Shown here: one piece after another, positions 43,359 through 51,777 of the stretch
Layout: the number at the start of each line of letters is the position of its first letter
Position numbering within the stretch: the first letter of the stretch is position 1
Origin: Catenulispora acidiphila DSM 44928
GTDB taxonomy: Bacteria > Actinomycetota > Actinomycetes > Streptomycetales > Catenulisporaceae
Direction: 5' to 3'
DNA length: 64,000 nt
Assembly: GCF_000024025.1 (NCBI RefSeq)
Contig: NC_013131.1
Location: 4,092,001-4,156,000 of the forward strand
Made by a program: the position numbers and the translations under genes
Notes under the pieces: generated by a model
The model's input: only the letters and a program-made list of their open reading frames with translations
Databases searched by the model: none
What the model was told of the DNA's origin: nothing

Positions 43359-45014
43359 ATGGGATTCGCCCACGAGTACGCCACCGCCGTGGCCTGGCGC
43401 GGCAGGGTCCTGATGGAACCCGCCGACTTCGTCCCGAACTGGGCGGACAAGCCACGGCGCGCCAAGTACTACCCCGGCGCGCTCGGTTTTCCGCTGCCGG
43501 ACACCGAGGACGAGGCCGCGGCCAGCGTCCAGAAGGGACTGTTCGATCCGGCCGGTTCGCAGCCCTTCACCCTGAGCCTGCTCGGCGGCATGCTGCGCGA
43601 CTCCTACGGACTGATCGGCCGCCGGCTCGGCGTGCAGGCGAACACCGACCTGGCCGCGCTGCCGTCGTACAAGGACGCGAACTGGTCGCGGGGAACCGCC
43701 TCGGGCGGCGGCCTGTACCCGATCGGCGTCTACTGGTTGTCCGGTCCCTCCGGGCCGCTTCTCCCCGGCGCCTACCACTACTCGCCCGGCCATCACGCGA
43801 TGCAGCGGCTCGTCGTGGGCGACCCGACCGGCGAGGTGCGGGCCGCGGTTGGCGACGAGGCGCTCACCGCGGACACCGACCAGTTCCTCGTCCTGGGCAT
43901 CAAGTTCTGGCAGAACGCCTTCAAATACAACAGCTTCTCCTACCACGCGGTGACGATGGACGTCGGCACGGTGCTGCAGACGTGGCGGATGTGGGCGGGA
44001 GCCAGAGGCCTGCGGATCGACCCGCTCCTGTGGTTCGACGAGCAGCGCCTGAGCCGCCTGCTCGGGGTGTCGACCGAGGACGAAGGGCTGTTCGCGGTGG
44101 TTCCCGTGCGGTGGGACGCGCCGTCGGCGCCCACCGCCGAGCCGGCGACCGAGCGGCTGACTGAGCCGCCGAACGAGCGGCCGACCGAGCCGCCGATCCA
44201 GGTGCGGCGCACCGACCAGGAGCGTTCTCGCACCGTCCTGACCTTCGACACCATCCGCCGGGTTCACGCCGCCACCATCGAGCACGCGACGCAGCGCCCC
44301 GACCGCCTGGCCCTGGAAGCGGCCAGGGCTCACGCGCCCGATGAGCGGCGCGAGGCTGCGACGCTGCCCGAGCCGCGTCCGCTCCAAGCCACCGTCCGCG
44401 CGGCTCTGCACGCCAGGCGCAGCAGCTTCGGACGGTTCTCCGCGCAGCGGACGATCGCTGCGGACCAGCTCTCCGCCGTGCTCGCAGCCGCTGCCGCCGG
44501 TGCCGCGCTGGAATGCGACGTGACGAAGCCAGGAGGCGCCGAGCTGGTCAAGCTCTACGCGTTCGTCTCCCACGTCGACCAGATCGCCCCGGCGAGTTAC
44601 GAGTACGACCCGCAGGAAGGTGCGCTGCGGATGGTCAAGCCGGGCGCGCCCGGCTCGTTCCTCCAGCGCAACTACTTCCTCGCCAACTACAACCTGGAAC
44701 AGGCCGCGGCCGTCCTGGTCCCCTCGGTGCGCACGCACGCCGTGCTCGACGCGGTCGGCGACCGCGGCATCCGGCTGGTGAACGCGCTGGTCGGGGCGGT
44801 GGCGCAGGCGGTGTACACCGCGAGCGCGGCGGCCGGCATCGCCTGCGGCGTCGCCCTCGGCTTCGACACCATCTCCTACATCGAAGAACTCGATCTCCAC
44901 CAGGCCGGCGAGATCCCCTTGCTGACCATGATGATCGGCGCCGAGCGGCCGCGGCCGGCGGACTTCCGCCACGATTTCGGCCCGCTCGGCCCTGTCCCGG
45001 GGAGCGTGCGGTGA
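43359..45014 (+). CDS. SagB-type azoline dehydrogenase (two nitroreductase-like domains)
   Basis: 551 aa, FMN-dependent. The first nitroreductase-like domain has NWSRGTASGGGLYPIGVYW near residue 110 and QFLVLGIKFWQNAFKYNSFSYHAVTMDVGTVLQTW. A Pro/Glu-rich linker follows at about 255-280. The second domain begins near residue 350 with ALHARRSSFGRF and continues to AGIACGVALGFDT. SagB/ThcOx proteins oxidise azolines to aromatic azoles. ATG at 43359 is preceded by GGAGGAAGGGAG and begins a conserved MGFAHEYATAVAWRG. The duplicated domain is typical for actinobacterial thiopeptide dehydrogenases. It overlaps the dehydratase gene by GTGA. Confidence 0.88.
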   Translation: MGFAHEYATAVAWRGRVLMEPADFVPNWADKPRRAKYYPGALGFPLPDTEDEAAASVQKGLFDPAGSQPFTLSLLGGMLRDSYGLIGRRLGVQANTDLAALPSYKDANWSRGTASGGGLYPIGVYWLSGPSGPLLPGAYHYSPGHHAMQRLVVGDPTGEVRAAVGDEALTADTDQFLVLGIKFWQNAFKYNSFSYHAVTMDVGTVLQTWRMWAGARGLRIDPLLWFDEQRLSRLLGVSTEDEGLFAVVPVRWDAPSAPTAEPATERLTEPPNERPTEPPIQVRRTDQERSRTVLTFDTIRRVHAATIEHATQRPDRLALEAARAHAPDERREAATLPEPRPLQATVRAALHARRSSFGRFSAQRTIAADQLSAVLAAAAAGAALECDVTKPGGAELVKLYAFVSHVDQIAPASYEYDPQEGALRMVKPGAPGSFLQRNYFLANYNLEQAAAVLVPSVRTHAVLDAVGDRGIRLVNALVGAVAQAVYTASAAAGIACGVALGFDTISYIEELDLHQAGEIPLLTMMIGAERPRPADFRHDFGPLGPVPGSVR

Positions 45015-47725
45015 CGTACCTGGAGTCGGCGTTCATGCTCAGGGTCGCCGCGCTGCCCTTCGCGATGCTGGACGTGCTGCGCAGCCCGGATTCGGTGCGG
45101 TGGGCCCGGGAGACGCTGGTTCTGGAACGGGAACTGGGCCGGGCCGGACGCGCGCTCAGCGATCCGATCGGCGCGCGGGTGCCCGCCGTCGAGGCCGAGC
45201 AGGACCGGCGGCGCCTGCTCGCGCTGCGGCGCCAAGCCTTCAACAACCAGCTGCCCGGCGATCTGCCCGGCGCGCGCCGTCTGGCCGCTACGCTCGGCGG
45301 CCCGACCGGCGAGGCGTTGAGCGCCTGGCTTGAGGACCGCGAACGCTTGGAAGCCGTCCGGCGGGCCGGCAGCTCCCGGTTCAGCGAAGAGCTGGAGGCC
45401 GGTCGCGCCGGCCTGCGCGCGCTGTGTGGCGAGGATCGCCTCCAGCTCGGGCTGCTGCTGGCCTCGCCGACCCTGGACCGGCAGATCGGCTCCTGGATGC
45501 GCGGCGGCAAGCAGGACAAACGCAGCCGCAAGATGGAGCGCTCACTGCTGTCCTACCTGTACCGCACGGCTGCCAAGACCAGCCCGTTCAGCACGTTCAC
45601 CGGGGTCGCGCTCGGCCGCTTCGAGCTCGAGGCGGGTCCGGACACCTCGATCAGCGGTGTCTGGAGCAGCCATCCGCGGCTCAACGTCGTCGCCCTGGCC
45701 CGGCTGGCCGAGGCCGTGACGGGCAACGACCGGCTGCGGGGCGACCTGCCGGTGTCCGCGGCCTCGGGATGGGACGCCGACGCCGACCGCGTGCGGTTCG
45801 TGCGCCGCTCGCGTGATGCCGGCGGCGACGACGCGGCGGTGAGTTTCGACGCCGCGCGCGACCGGCTGTTCTTCCTGCGCCGCAGCGGCGCTCTGGAGGA
45901 GTTGCTCGGGCATCTGCGCGGCCGCGGTTCGGTGCGCTATGGGGAACTGGTCGATCTACTCGCCGCCCGGCAGGACGCCAGCCGGTCGGAGGCCGACCAC
46001 TACCTCGGCGCTCTCGTGCAGCTGGGCATCCTGCAGCTATCGGTGTTGGACATCGATGTGCACAGTCCTGATCCGCTGCGGGCCTTCCAAAACGCCCTGC
46101 GCGGGATCGAGCGGCCTTGGGCCGAACATGCCGCCGATCTGCTGGAGCACCCGGTCGCGCGGATCGAGGCGTACGCCGCCGCGGGCGTCGACAAGCGCCG
46201 GGCGCTGATCGCCGGAGTACGCGACGATCTCACCGAAGTGCTCGCAGCTTTGGGTGCGCCGGAGGGGTCGCTGCCGCTGACCCTGTTCTACGAGGACGTC
46301 CGTGCGCAGGATGCGTCAGTATTCTGCGAAACCGGGCTCTGGGACCGGGTCGCCGCCGAACCGCTGTCCCGGATGGCCCGGATCCTGCCGGCCTTTGACA
46401 TCGCCCTGCCCCAGCAGTTGACGCTCAAGGGCTTCTTCCTGGCCCGACACGGCGTCGCAGGCCACTGCGACGACATGCTCCGGCTGGTCCACGACTTCCA
46501 CGAGGACATCTTCGACCAGTATCTGCGGCTCACCGCCGACCGCCCGGCTCTGGGCCCGGACGGCGACCCGACGCCGGAGGAGAACTGGCTGCGTCTGCCC
46601 GAGATCGATGCGTTGGACAAGGCGCGCAAGGCGTTCGTGACCGGGATGAGGGCGCGCTGGGCGGCGCTGCCGCCGGGCGCCCCTGAGCTGGACCTCGGCG
46701 AGGAACTCCTCGATGAGGTCGCGGCATGCCTGACCCCGTTGGGCCGTTCGTACGCGCCGCAGAGCCACTTCGTTCAGCTGGCTGCGAACCGGCCCGAGCC
46801 GCTGGCCGTCCTCAACGACTCCTTCGGAGGGCTCTGTTTTCCCTTCACCCGCTTCACGCACTGCTACGACGGTGACGAGCAAGCCCGGCTGTCCGATCAG
46901 CTGCGCGCGGACCTGCGCCGGCGGCAACCCGACGGAGCCGTCTTCGCGGAGATCACCGCCGGAGCCGCGACGACAAACCTCAACCTGCACGGCAGGCTCA
47001 CCGACTACGAGATCGTCTGCCCCGGGGAGTCGAGTTCGGCCGAGGGCGACGCCCGGATCGAGCTGGACGACCTGTGCCTGGAGCACGACCCGGACGACGA
47101 CCGGCTGATCCTGCGGTCGCGGCGGCTCGGCCGCGAGGTGATCCCGCTGTATCTGGGCTACCTGCTGCCGATGGTGCTGCCCGAGGTTCCCCGAACCCTG
47201 TTGCTGCTCTCGCCGACGTCCAGGGCGTTGCCCGACGTGTGGCGCGGCGTCCCGGAAGGGCCGCAGGACGATGGCGTGATCGTCCGACCCCGCGTGCGCT
47301 ACCGCAGCCTCGTGGTGAGCCGGCGGAGATGGGCAGTCCCGGCCGACCGCCTGCCGGCGCGCGGCGCGGCTTCGCCGGATGCCGACTGGTTCCTGAGCTG
47401 GCAGCGTTGGCGCACCGCACACGGGCTTCCCGACCGGGTCTTCGCCCGAGTGCGCCATCCGGATCCAGGCGCCGGAGGAGCGTGGTTCGGTGGGGACAAG
47501 CCGCACTACGTCGACTTCGACAGTGCCCTGTCGCTGATCGGCTTCGAAGGGCTGCTCCAGACCGGCGACCATGTGACGTTCGCGGAGATGCTGCCCGCGC
47601 CCGAGGACCTGCACGTGGTCTCCGACCGCGGTCGCCACGTCGCCGAACTTGCTGTGGAGATCATCCCGGACCGAGTCCCGGCACGGCCGGGCGCCGCGAG
47701 GCATCCCGGAGGCGTCCATGTCTGA
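45011..47725 (+). CDS. LanB-type dehydratase, glutamylation protein
   Basis: A 904-aa lantibiotic dehydratase N-terminal-type protein without its own elimination domain. Typical parts are FMLRVAALPFAMLDVL at the start, MERSLLSYLYRTAAKTSPFSTFTGVALG near residue 175, and PQSHFVQLAANRPEPLAVLNDSFGG. It would transfer glutamate from Glu-tRNA to Ser and Thr of the precursor, on the way to dehydroalanine and dehydrobutyrine. The elimination step is supplied by the next gene, the split arrangement known from thiopeptide and goadsporin clusters. The GTG start overlaps the dehydrogenase stop. Confidence 0.9.
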   Translation: MTYLESAFMLRVAALPFAMLDVLRSPDSVRWARETLVLERELGRAGRALSDPIGARVPAVEAEQDRRRLLALRRQAFNNQLPGDLPGARRLAATLGGPTGEALSAWLEDRERLEAVRRAGSSRFSEELEAGRAGLRALCGEDRLQLGLLLASPTLDRQIGSWMRGGKQDKRSRKMERSLLSYLYRTAAKTSPFSTFTGVALGRFELEAGPDTSISGVWSSHPRLNVVALARLAEAVTGNDRLRGDLPVSAASGWDADADRVRFVRRSRDAGGDDAAVSFDAARDRLFFLRRSGALEELLGHLRGRGSVRYGELVDLLAARQDASRSEADHYLGALVQLGILQLSVLDIDVHSPDPLRAFQNALRGIERPWAEHAADLLEHPVARIEAYAAAGVDKRRALIAGVRDDLTEVLAALGAPEGSLPLTLFYEDVRAQDASVFCETGLWDRVAAEPLSRMARILPAFDIALPQQLTLKGFFLARHGVAGHCDDMLRLVHDFHEDIFDQYLRLTADRPALGPDGDPTPEENWLRLPEIDALDKARKAFVTGMRARWAALPPGAPELDLGEELLDEVAACLTPLGRSYAPQSHFVQLAANRPEPLAVLNDSFGGLCFPFTRFTHCYDGDEQARLSDQLRADLRRRQPDGAVFAEITAGAATTNLNLHGRLTDYEIVCPGESSSAEGDARIELDDLCLEHDPDDDRLILRSRRLGREVIPLYLGYLLPMVLPEVPRTLLLLSPTSRALPDVWRGVPEGPQDDGVIVRPRVRYRSLVVSRRRWAVPADRLPARGAASPDADWFLSWQRWRTAHGLPDRVFARVRHPDPGAGGAWFGGDKPHYVDFDSALSLIGFEGLLQTGDHVTFAEMLPAPEDLHVVSDRGRHVAELAVEIIPDRVPARPGAARHPGGVHV

Positions 47726-48761
47726 CATCACTCCCACCGACGCCGGCCCGTGGCAGGCGATCCACGTCTTCTACGCCTCGAGCACCAGACCGCTGCTGAC
47801 CGAGTGCGTCCGCCCGATGGTGGACGGGCTGGTCGCGGACGGGCTTGTGTCAGGGTACTTCTTCATCAACTACTGGCTGGAGGGTCCGCACCTGCGCCTG
47901 CGGCTCAAGCCCTCCAGCATGGCGGCCGTCGACCCGGTACGCCGGCGCGCGAGCGCCGCGATCGAGGACTTCCTGCGCACCCGGCCGGCGCTGTTTGAGG
48001 TGAAGGACGGCTTCTTCGGCGAGCTGTACGCGACGCTGTTCGAGCTCGAATACACCCCGGAGGAACGCGAGCAGCTCACCGGCGCCGACGGAGCGATGCG
48101 GCTGCGGCCGAACAATTCCCACAGCTTCGAGGCGTACGAGCCGGAGTACGGCAAGTACGGCGGCCCGGCCGGCATCGCCTTGGCCGAATGGCATTTCCAG
48201 CACTCCAGCGATCTGGTGATGGAGCTGGTCCGGACCATGAACGTGCACCTGCGCACGGTGCTCCTCGGCTTGTGCGCGCAGCTGATGACGGTCATGGCGG
48301 GCTGCTTCATCCCGGACGACGAGGCACTGGTGCGCTTCCTCGAGCGCTACCACGCGTTCTGGGACGCCGCGTTCCACACCACTGATCTCACCGCCGCCAA
48401 AGGCTACGAGCACGCCTACGACCAGACCGCCGGCGTGCTCGGCCCGCGCATCCACTCCATCCGCCGCGAGGTGGCCGAGGGTCGCGGCGAGCAGCTGCCC
48501 GGCTTCCTCGGCGCGTGGGCCGCGCACTGCACCGAGCTGCGGGACCGGGCTCAGGCGCTGGCCGACCGGGGCGAGCTGGTGTTCCGCTCCTGGAGCGGCG
48601 ACGAGCTGTTCCAGCCGGACACCTCCGAGCAGGCGTTGGCGATGCTGTTGTCGCCGTATCTGCACATGACCAACAACCGGCTGTCGGCGACCGTTCGCGA
48701 TGAAGCCTTCCTGTCCTACGTCCTGGCCCGGGCTCTGCGCGAACAGGCGGTTCCGCGGTGA
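47718..48761 (+). CDS. thiopeptide-type elimination domain protein (SpaB_C fold)
   Basis: 347 aa. It matches the family that includes LanB glutamate-elimination domains and thiopeptide pyridine synthases. Supporting stretches are WQAIHVFYASSTRPLLTECVRPMVDGL, the YFFINYWLEGPHLRLRLK strand, and SFEAYEPEYGKYGGPAGIALAEWHFQHSSDLVM. The YEPEYxKYGG motif fits elimination domains, so it is read as the partner of the upstream dehydratase. It is the only protein of this fold in the window, which leaves no obvious candidate for a [4+2] pyridine-forming enzyme. ATG at 47718 has GGAGG upstream and overlaps the dehydratase stop. Confidence 0.85.
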   Translation: MSDITPTDAGPWQAIHVFYASSTRPLLTECVRPMVDGLVADGLVSGYFFINYWLEGPHLRLRLKPSSMAAVDPVRRRASAAIEDFLRTRPALFEVKDGFFGELYATLFELEYTPEEREQLTGADGAMRLRPNNSHSFEAYEPEYGKYGGPAGIALAEWHFQHSSDLVMELVRTMNVHLRTVLLGLCAQLMTVMAGCFIPDDEALVRFLERYHAFWDAAFHTTDLTAAKGYEHAYDQTAGVLGPRIHSIRREVAEGRGEQLPGFLGAWAAHCTELRDRAQALADRGELVFRSWSGDELFQPDTSEQALAMLLSPYLHMTNNRLSATVRDEAFLSYVLARALREQAVPR

Positions 48762-51028
48762 CCGCCGCGTCCCCGGCGACCGGGGACCGCCCGGCGCTGT
48801 CCGACCTGCGGCCGGCCCGCGTGCCGGGGCTGCGCGTCAGCGGACCGACGCTGCGTGGCACGACCCTGATCCACTTCGTCCAGAGCCCGCGTGGCGGAGG
48901 GCTGCTGGAGGTGCGGTCGAAGGAACACTTCATCATCTCCAGGCTCGACGGCTCCCGGTCCCTCGGCGAGATCGGCGAGCAGTACGCCGCGCGCTTCGGG
49001 GCGGCGCTCGGTCCGAAGCAGTGGGAGCAGATGCTCGGACTGCTGTACCGGCGCGGGCTTTTGGCGACCGGTGCGGCGGACACGCCGGATGCCTCGGCCA
49101 CTGCCGCCACCGCCGCCGCCGGAACCGGAACGCTGCTCAACGGAAACCTGCTCAGCGGAAACGCACGCCTGGTCGCCGACGCTCCGGCACTGATCGAGCG
49201 GCTGTACCGGGTGACCGCCTTCGCTCGCCGACGCGCCGTCCTGATCCCTGTCACCGGGTTCCTCGCGCTCATGCTCGGCTACCTGGCGGCGCGGCTCGGC
49301 GATCTCACCGACGACGCCACGTATCTGATCGACCGGCCGGGACTGCTGCTGCCCGTCCTGACCCTGCTGTGGGTGACGCAGGGGATGCACGAACTCGGAC
49401 ACGGCGTCGCCGGGCGAGCCGCGGGCGGACACATCGAGGAGATCGGGCTGCGCTGGCACTGGGGAACGGTGTTGATGTACTGCCGCGTCGAAGGCGTGCA
49501 GTTCTTCCCACGCCGCCGCGCGCAGGTCGCCCTCGCGCTGGCCGGCGTCTTCGTGAACCTTCTGGCGCTGCTGCCGTTCGCGATCGCCTGGGCTTTGGTT
49601 CCTTCGACCGGTCCCGCCGGACGCCTGCTCGGCGGGCTGGTGATGATCGGCGTCGTCTGGGGGCTGGCGAACCTGATTCCGCTGCCCCCTCTGGACGGCT
49701 ACAAGGCCCTGGGTTACGCGCTCGGCATCGACAGGCTCGCCACCGAGAGCCGCCGGTTCGTGCGCCTGTCCCTGGGCCGCGCCGTGCGCCGAGGTCCCGG
49801 CATCGCCGACTACCCGGTCCGCCTGCGTTTCCTTTACGGCGCCTACGCTGCCGTGTTCTTCGCCCTTCCCGCCGCTTTGGGTGTCGCGGCGGTCCTCGCC
49901 AGTCGGCGCTACCTGAGCGACCACTTCGGCAGCGCAGCCGGTGACGTTCCACCGGCGGCGGTCGCCGGCGCTTTCGTGCTGTGGCTGCTGGGGATGGTCG
50001 GCGCTCGCCTGCGCGGCAGGCGCGGTGCGAAGACACAGAGCCCGGCGCGCCCCGAACCCCGACCGGTCGCGCATCCCAGTCCCGCAGAAGGGAACCGCCC
50101 TATGCCAAAGCACCAAACGGATTCGGGCATACCAGCGATCGAAGTCAGGGAGATCCGGAAGGAGTACGGGGGAGTGCCGGCTGTCGACGGCGTGACCCTC
50201 ACCGTGGCCCGGGGCGAGTTCTTCGGCCTGCTCGGGCCCAACGGCGCGGGCAAGACGACGCTGGTCGAGATGATCTGCGGACTGCGGCGTGCCGACTCCG
50301 GGTCCGTCACGGTGCTCGGCGCGAGCCCGTGGCCGCGCGACGTCGCGCTGCTGGCCCGCATCGGCATGCAGACTCAGTCCTCTGCGTTCTTCACACGCTT
50401 GACGGCGCTGGAACACCTCCAGACCGTCGCCGCGCTCTACGGTCTGGGCGGGCGCACCGCTCGCGACGCCCTGGACCTGGTCGGGATCCCGCAGCAGGCG
50501 CGGGTGCTCGTGGAGGCCCTCTCCGGCGGCCAACGCCAGCGCCTGGCCATCGCGACCGCGCTCATCCGGGACCCCGAGCTCGTCTTCCTCGACGAGCCCA
50601 CGGCCGCCCTGGACCCCGAGGCGCGCCGGGACCTGTGGAGCGTGCTTCGCGCACTCAAAGAACGCGGACACACCGTCGTCTACACCACGCATCACATGGA
50701 AGAGGCCGAAGCCCTCTGCGACCGGGTCGCGATCATGGCCCACGGGTCGGTGATCGCCTGCGACACCCCCGGCAACCTGGTGCGGTCGCTGGACGCGCCC
50801 ACGCGGCTCTATCTGCCGGCGGCGAAGCTGACCCCCGAGGCCGCCCTGAGGATCGCAGGGGTCGATCGCGCCGTCGTGGACGGCTCCGAGCTGGAGCTCC
50901 AGACCCGGACCCCGGGACCGGTGCTCGTCGCGGTCGGCGAGGCGGTCGGATTCGACGCGGTGCGGACTCGCACGACCAGTCTTGAAGACGCCTACCTGGC
51001 CCTGATCGGAATGGACGGCGCGCGATGA
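48758..51028 (+). CDS. PqqD-like / M50 metalloprotease / ABC ATPase fusion
   Basis: 756 aa in one frame. Residues about 10-110 resemble a PqqD-type recognition element (IISRLDGSRSLGEIGEQYAARFG). Residues 150-430 are an M50 site-2-type membrane protease with HELGHG (near 211), the second metal motif in LIPLPPLDGYKALGY (near 312), and several membrane helices. From 449 comes an ABC ATPase with GPNGAGKTT (Walker A, near 495), LSGGQRQRL, LVFLDEPTAALD and the H-loop TTHH. An internal ATG at 50102 with GAAGGG upstream could also make the ATPase alone. It is inferred to cleave the leader and power export with the following permease. Confidence 0.88.
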   Translation: MTAASPATGDRPALSDLRPARVPGLRVSGPTLRGTTLIHFVQSPRGGGLLEVRSKEHFIISRLDGSRSLGEIGEQYAARFGAALGPKQWEQMLGLLYRRGLLATGAADTPDASATAATAAAGTGTLLNGNLLSGNARLVADAPALIERLYRVTAFARRRAVLIPVTGFLALMLGYLAARLGDLTDDATYLIDRPGLLLPVLTLLWVTQGMHELGHGVAGRAAGGHIEEIGLRWHWGTVLMYCRVEGVQFFPRRRAQVALALAGVFVNLLALLPFAIAWALVPSTGPAGRLLGGLVMIGVVWGLANLIPLPPLDGYKALGYALGIDRLATESRRFVRLSLGRAVRRGPGIADYPVRLRFLYGAYAAVFFALPAALGVAAVLASRRYLSDHFGSAAGDVPPAAVAGAFVLWLLGMVGARLRGRRGAKTQSPARPEPRPVAHPSPAEGNRPMPKHQTDSGIPAIEVREIRKEYGGVPAVDGVTLTVARGEFFGLLGPNGAGKTTLVEMICGLRRADSGSVTVLGASPWPRDVALLARIGMQTQSSAFFTRLTALEHLQTVAALYGLGGRTARDALDLVGIPQQARVLVEALSGGQRQRLAIATALIRDPELVFLDEPTAALDPEARRDLWSVLRALKERGHTVVYTTHHMEEAEALCDRVAIMAHGSVIACDTPGNLVRSLDAPTRLYLPAAKLTPEAALRIAGVDRAVVDGSELELQTRTPGPVLVAVGEAVGFDAVRTRTTSLEDAYLALIGMDGAR

Positions 51029-51777
51029 CAGCCTTCAAGGCCTTGACGATGGCGGCGTTGCGCGCGTACGTCAGAGACAAGGCGACGGTCTTCTTCACCT
51101 TCGCCTTCCCGTTGTTGTTCCTGGTCGTCTTCGGGTTGATCTTCCGCAACCAGAGCGTGCACGGCTCGACGCCGTACATCGACTACATCGCGCCCGGCGT
51201 GCTGGCCTGGGGCGTGGGCAACGCGGCGCTGTTCGGGGTCGCCTTCGCCCTGATGAACTGGCGCCGCGACGACATCCTCCGGCTGGTGTGGCGCACCCCG
51301 GCGCGGCTGTCCGCCGTGCTCGGCTCGCGCTACGCCCTGGCCCTGGGCGTGGGCCTGTCCCAGACGGTGTTGTTCCTCGGGGTGGCCGTCCTGCCCTTCT
51401 TCGGCCTGCACATCTCGGCGACCTGGCCGCTGGCGCTGCCCGTGCTAGGACTGGGGATCGCCGCGTTCCTGGCCATCGGCGCGGTGATCGGCAGCCGGAC
51501 GAACACCCCCGAGGCGGTCGCCGCCGTGGCCAACAGCGTCATGGTCCCCATGGCCTTCCTGTCAGGGTCCTTCTACCCGATCGACCTGATGCCGTCCTGG
51601 CTGCGGGACTTCGCGAAGATCCTGCCGCTGCACTACCTCGTCTCCGGTGTCGGCGGCGCGCTGTCGCGGCACGGAGGGATCGGGCAGCCGGCTGCCGCGT
51701 GCGCCGCGCTGACCGCTTTCACGCTCGTGTTCGGCCTGCTGGCGGCGCGGACCTTCCGCTGGAGCAACGCCTCGTGA
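51025..51777 (+). CDS. ABC-2 type transporter permease
   Basis: A 250-aa membrane protein with about six hydrophobic segments. It starts with FKALTMAALRAYVRDKATVFFTFAFPLLFLVVFG, typical of ABC-2 permeases, and carries the family-like LSGSFYPIDLMPSWLRDFAKILPLHYLV near residue 175. The ATG overlaps the ATPase stop (ATGA), so the two are translationally coupled and should form the exporter of the mature peptide, also giving immunity. The gene is coupled by GTGA to the second YcaO. Confidence 0.9.
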   Translation: MTAFKALTMAALRAYVRDKATVFFTFAFPLLFLVVFGLIFRNQSVHGSTPYIDYIAPGVLAWGVGNAALFGVAFALMNWRRDDILRLVWRTPARLSAVLGSRYALALGVGLSQTVLFLGVAVLPFFGLHISATWPLALPVLGLGIAAFLAIGAVIGSRTNTPEAVAAVANSVMVPMAFLSGSFYPIDLMPSWLRDFAKILPLHYLVSGVGGALSRHGGIGQPAAACAALTAFTLVFGLLAARTFRWSNAS

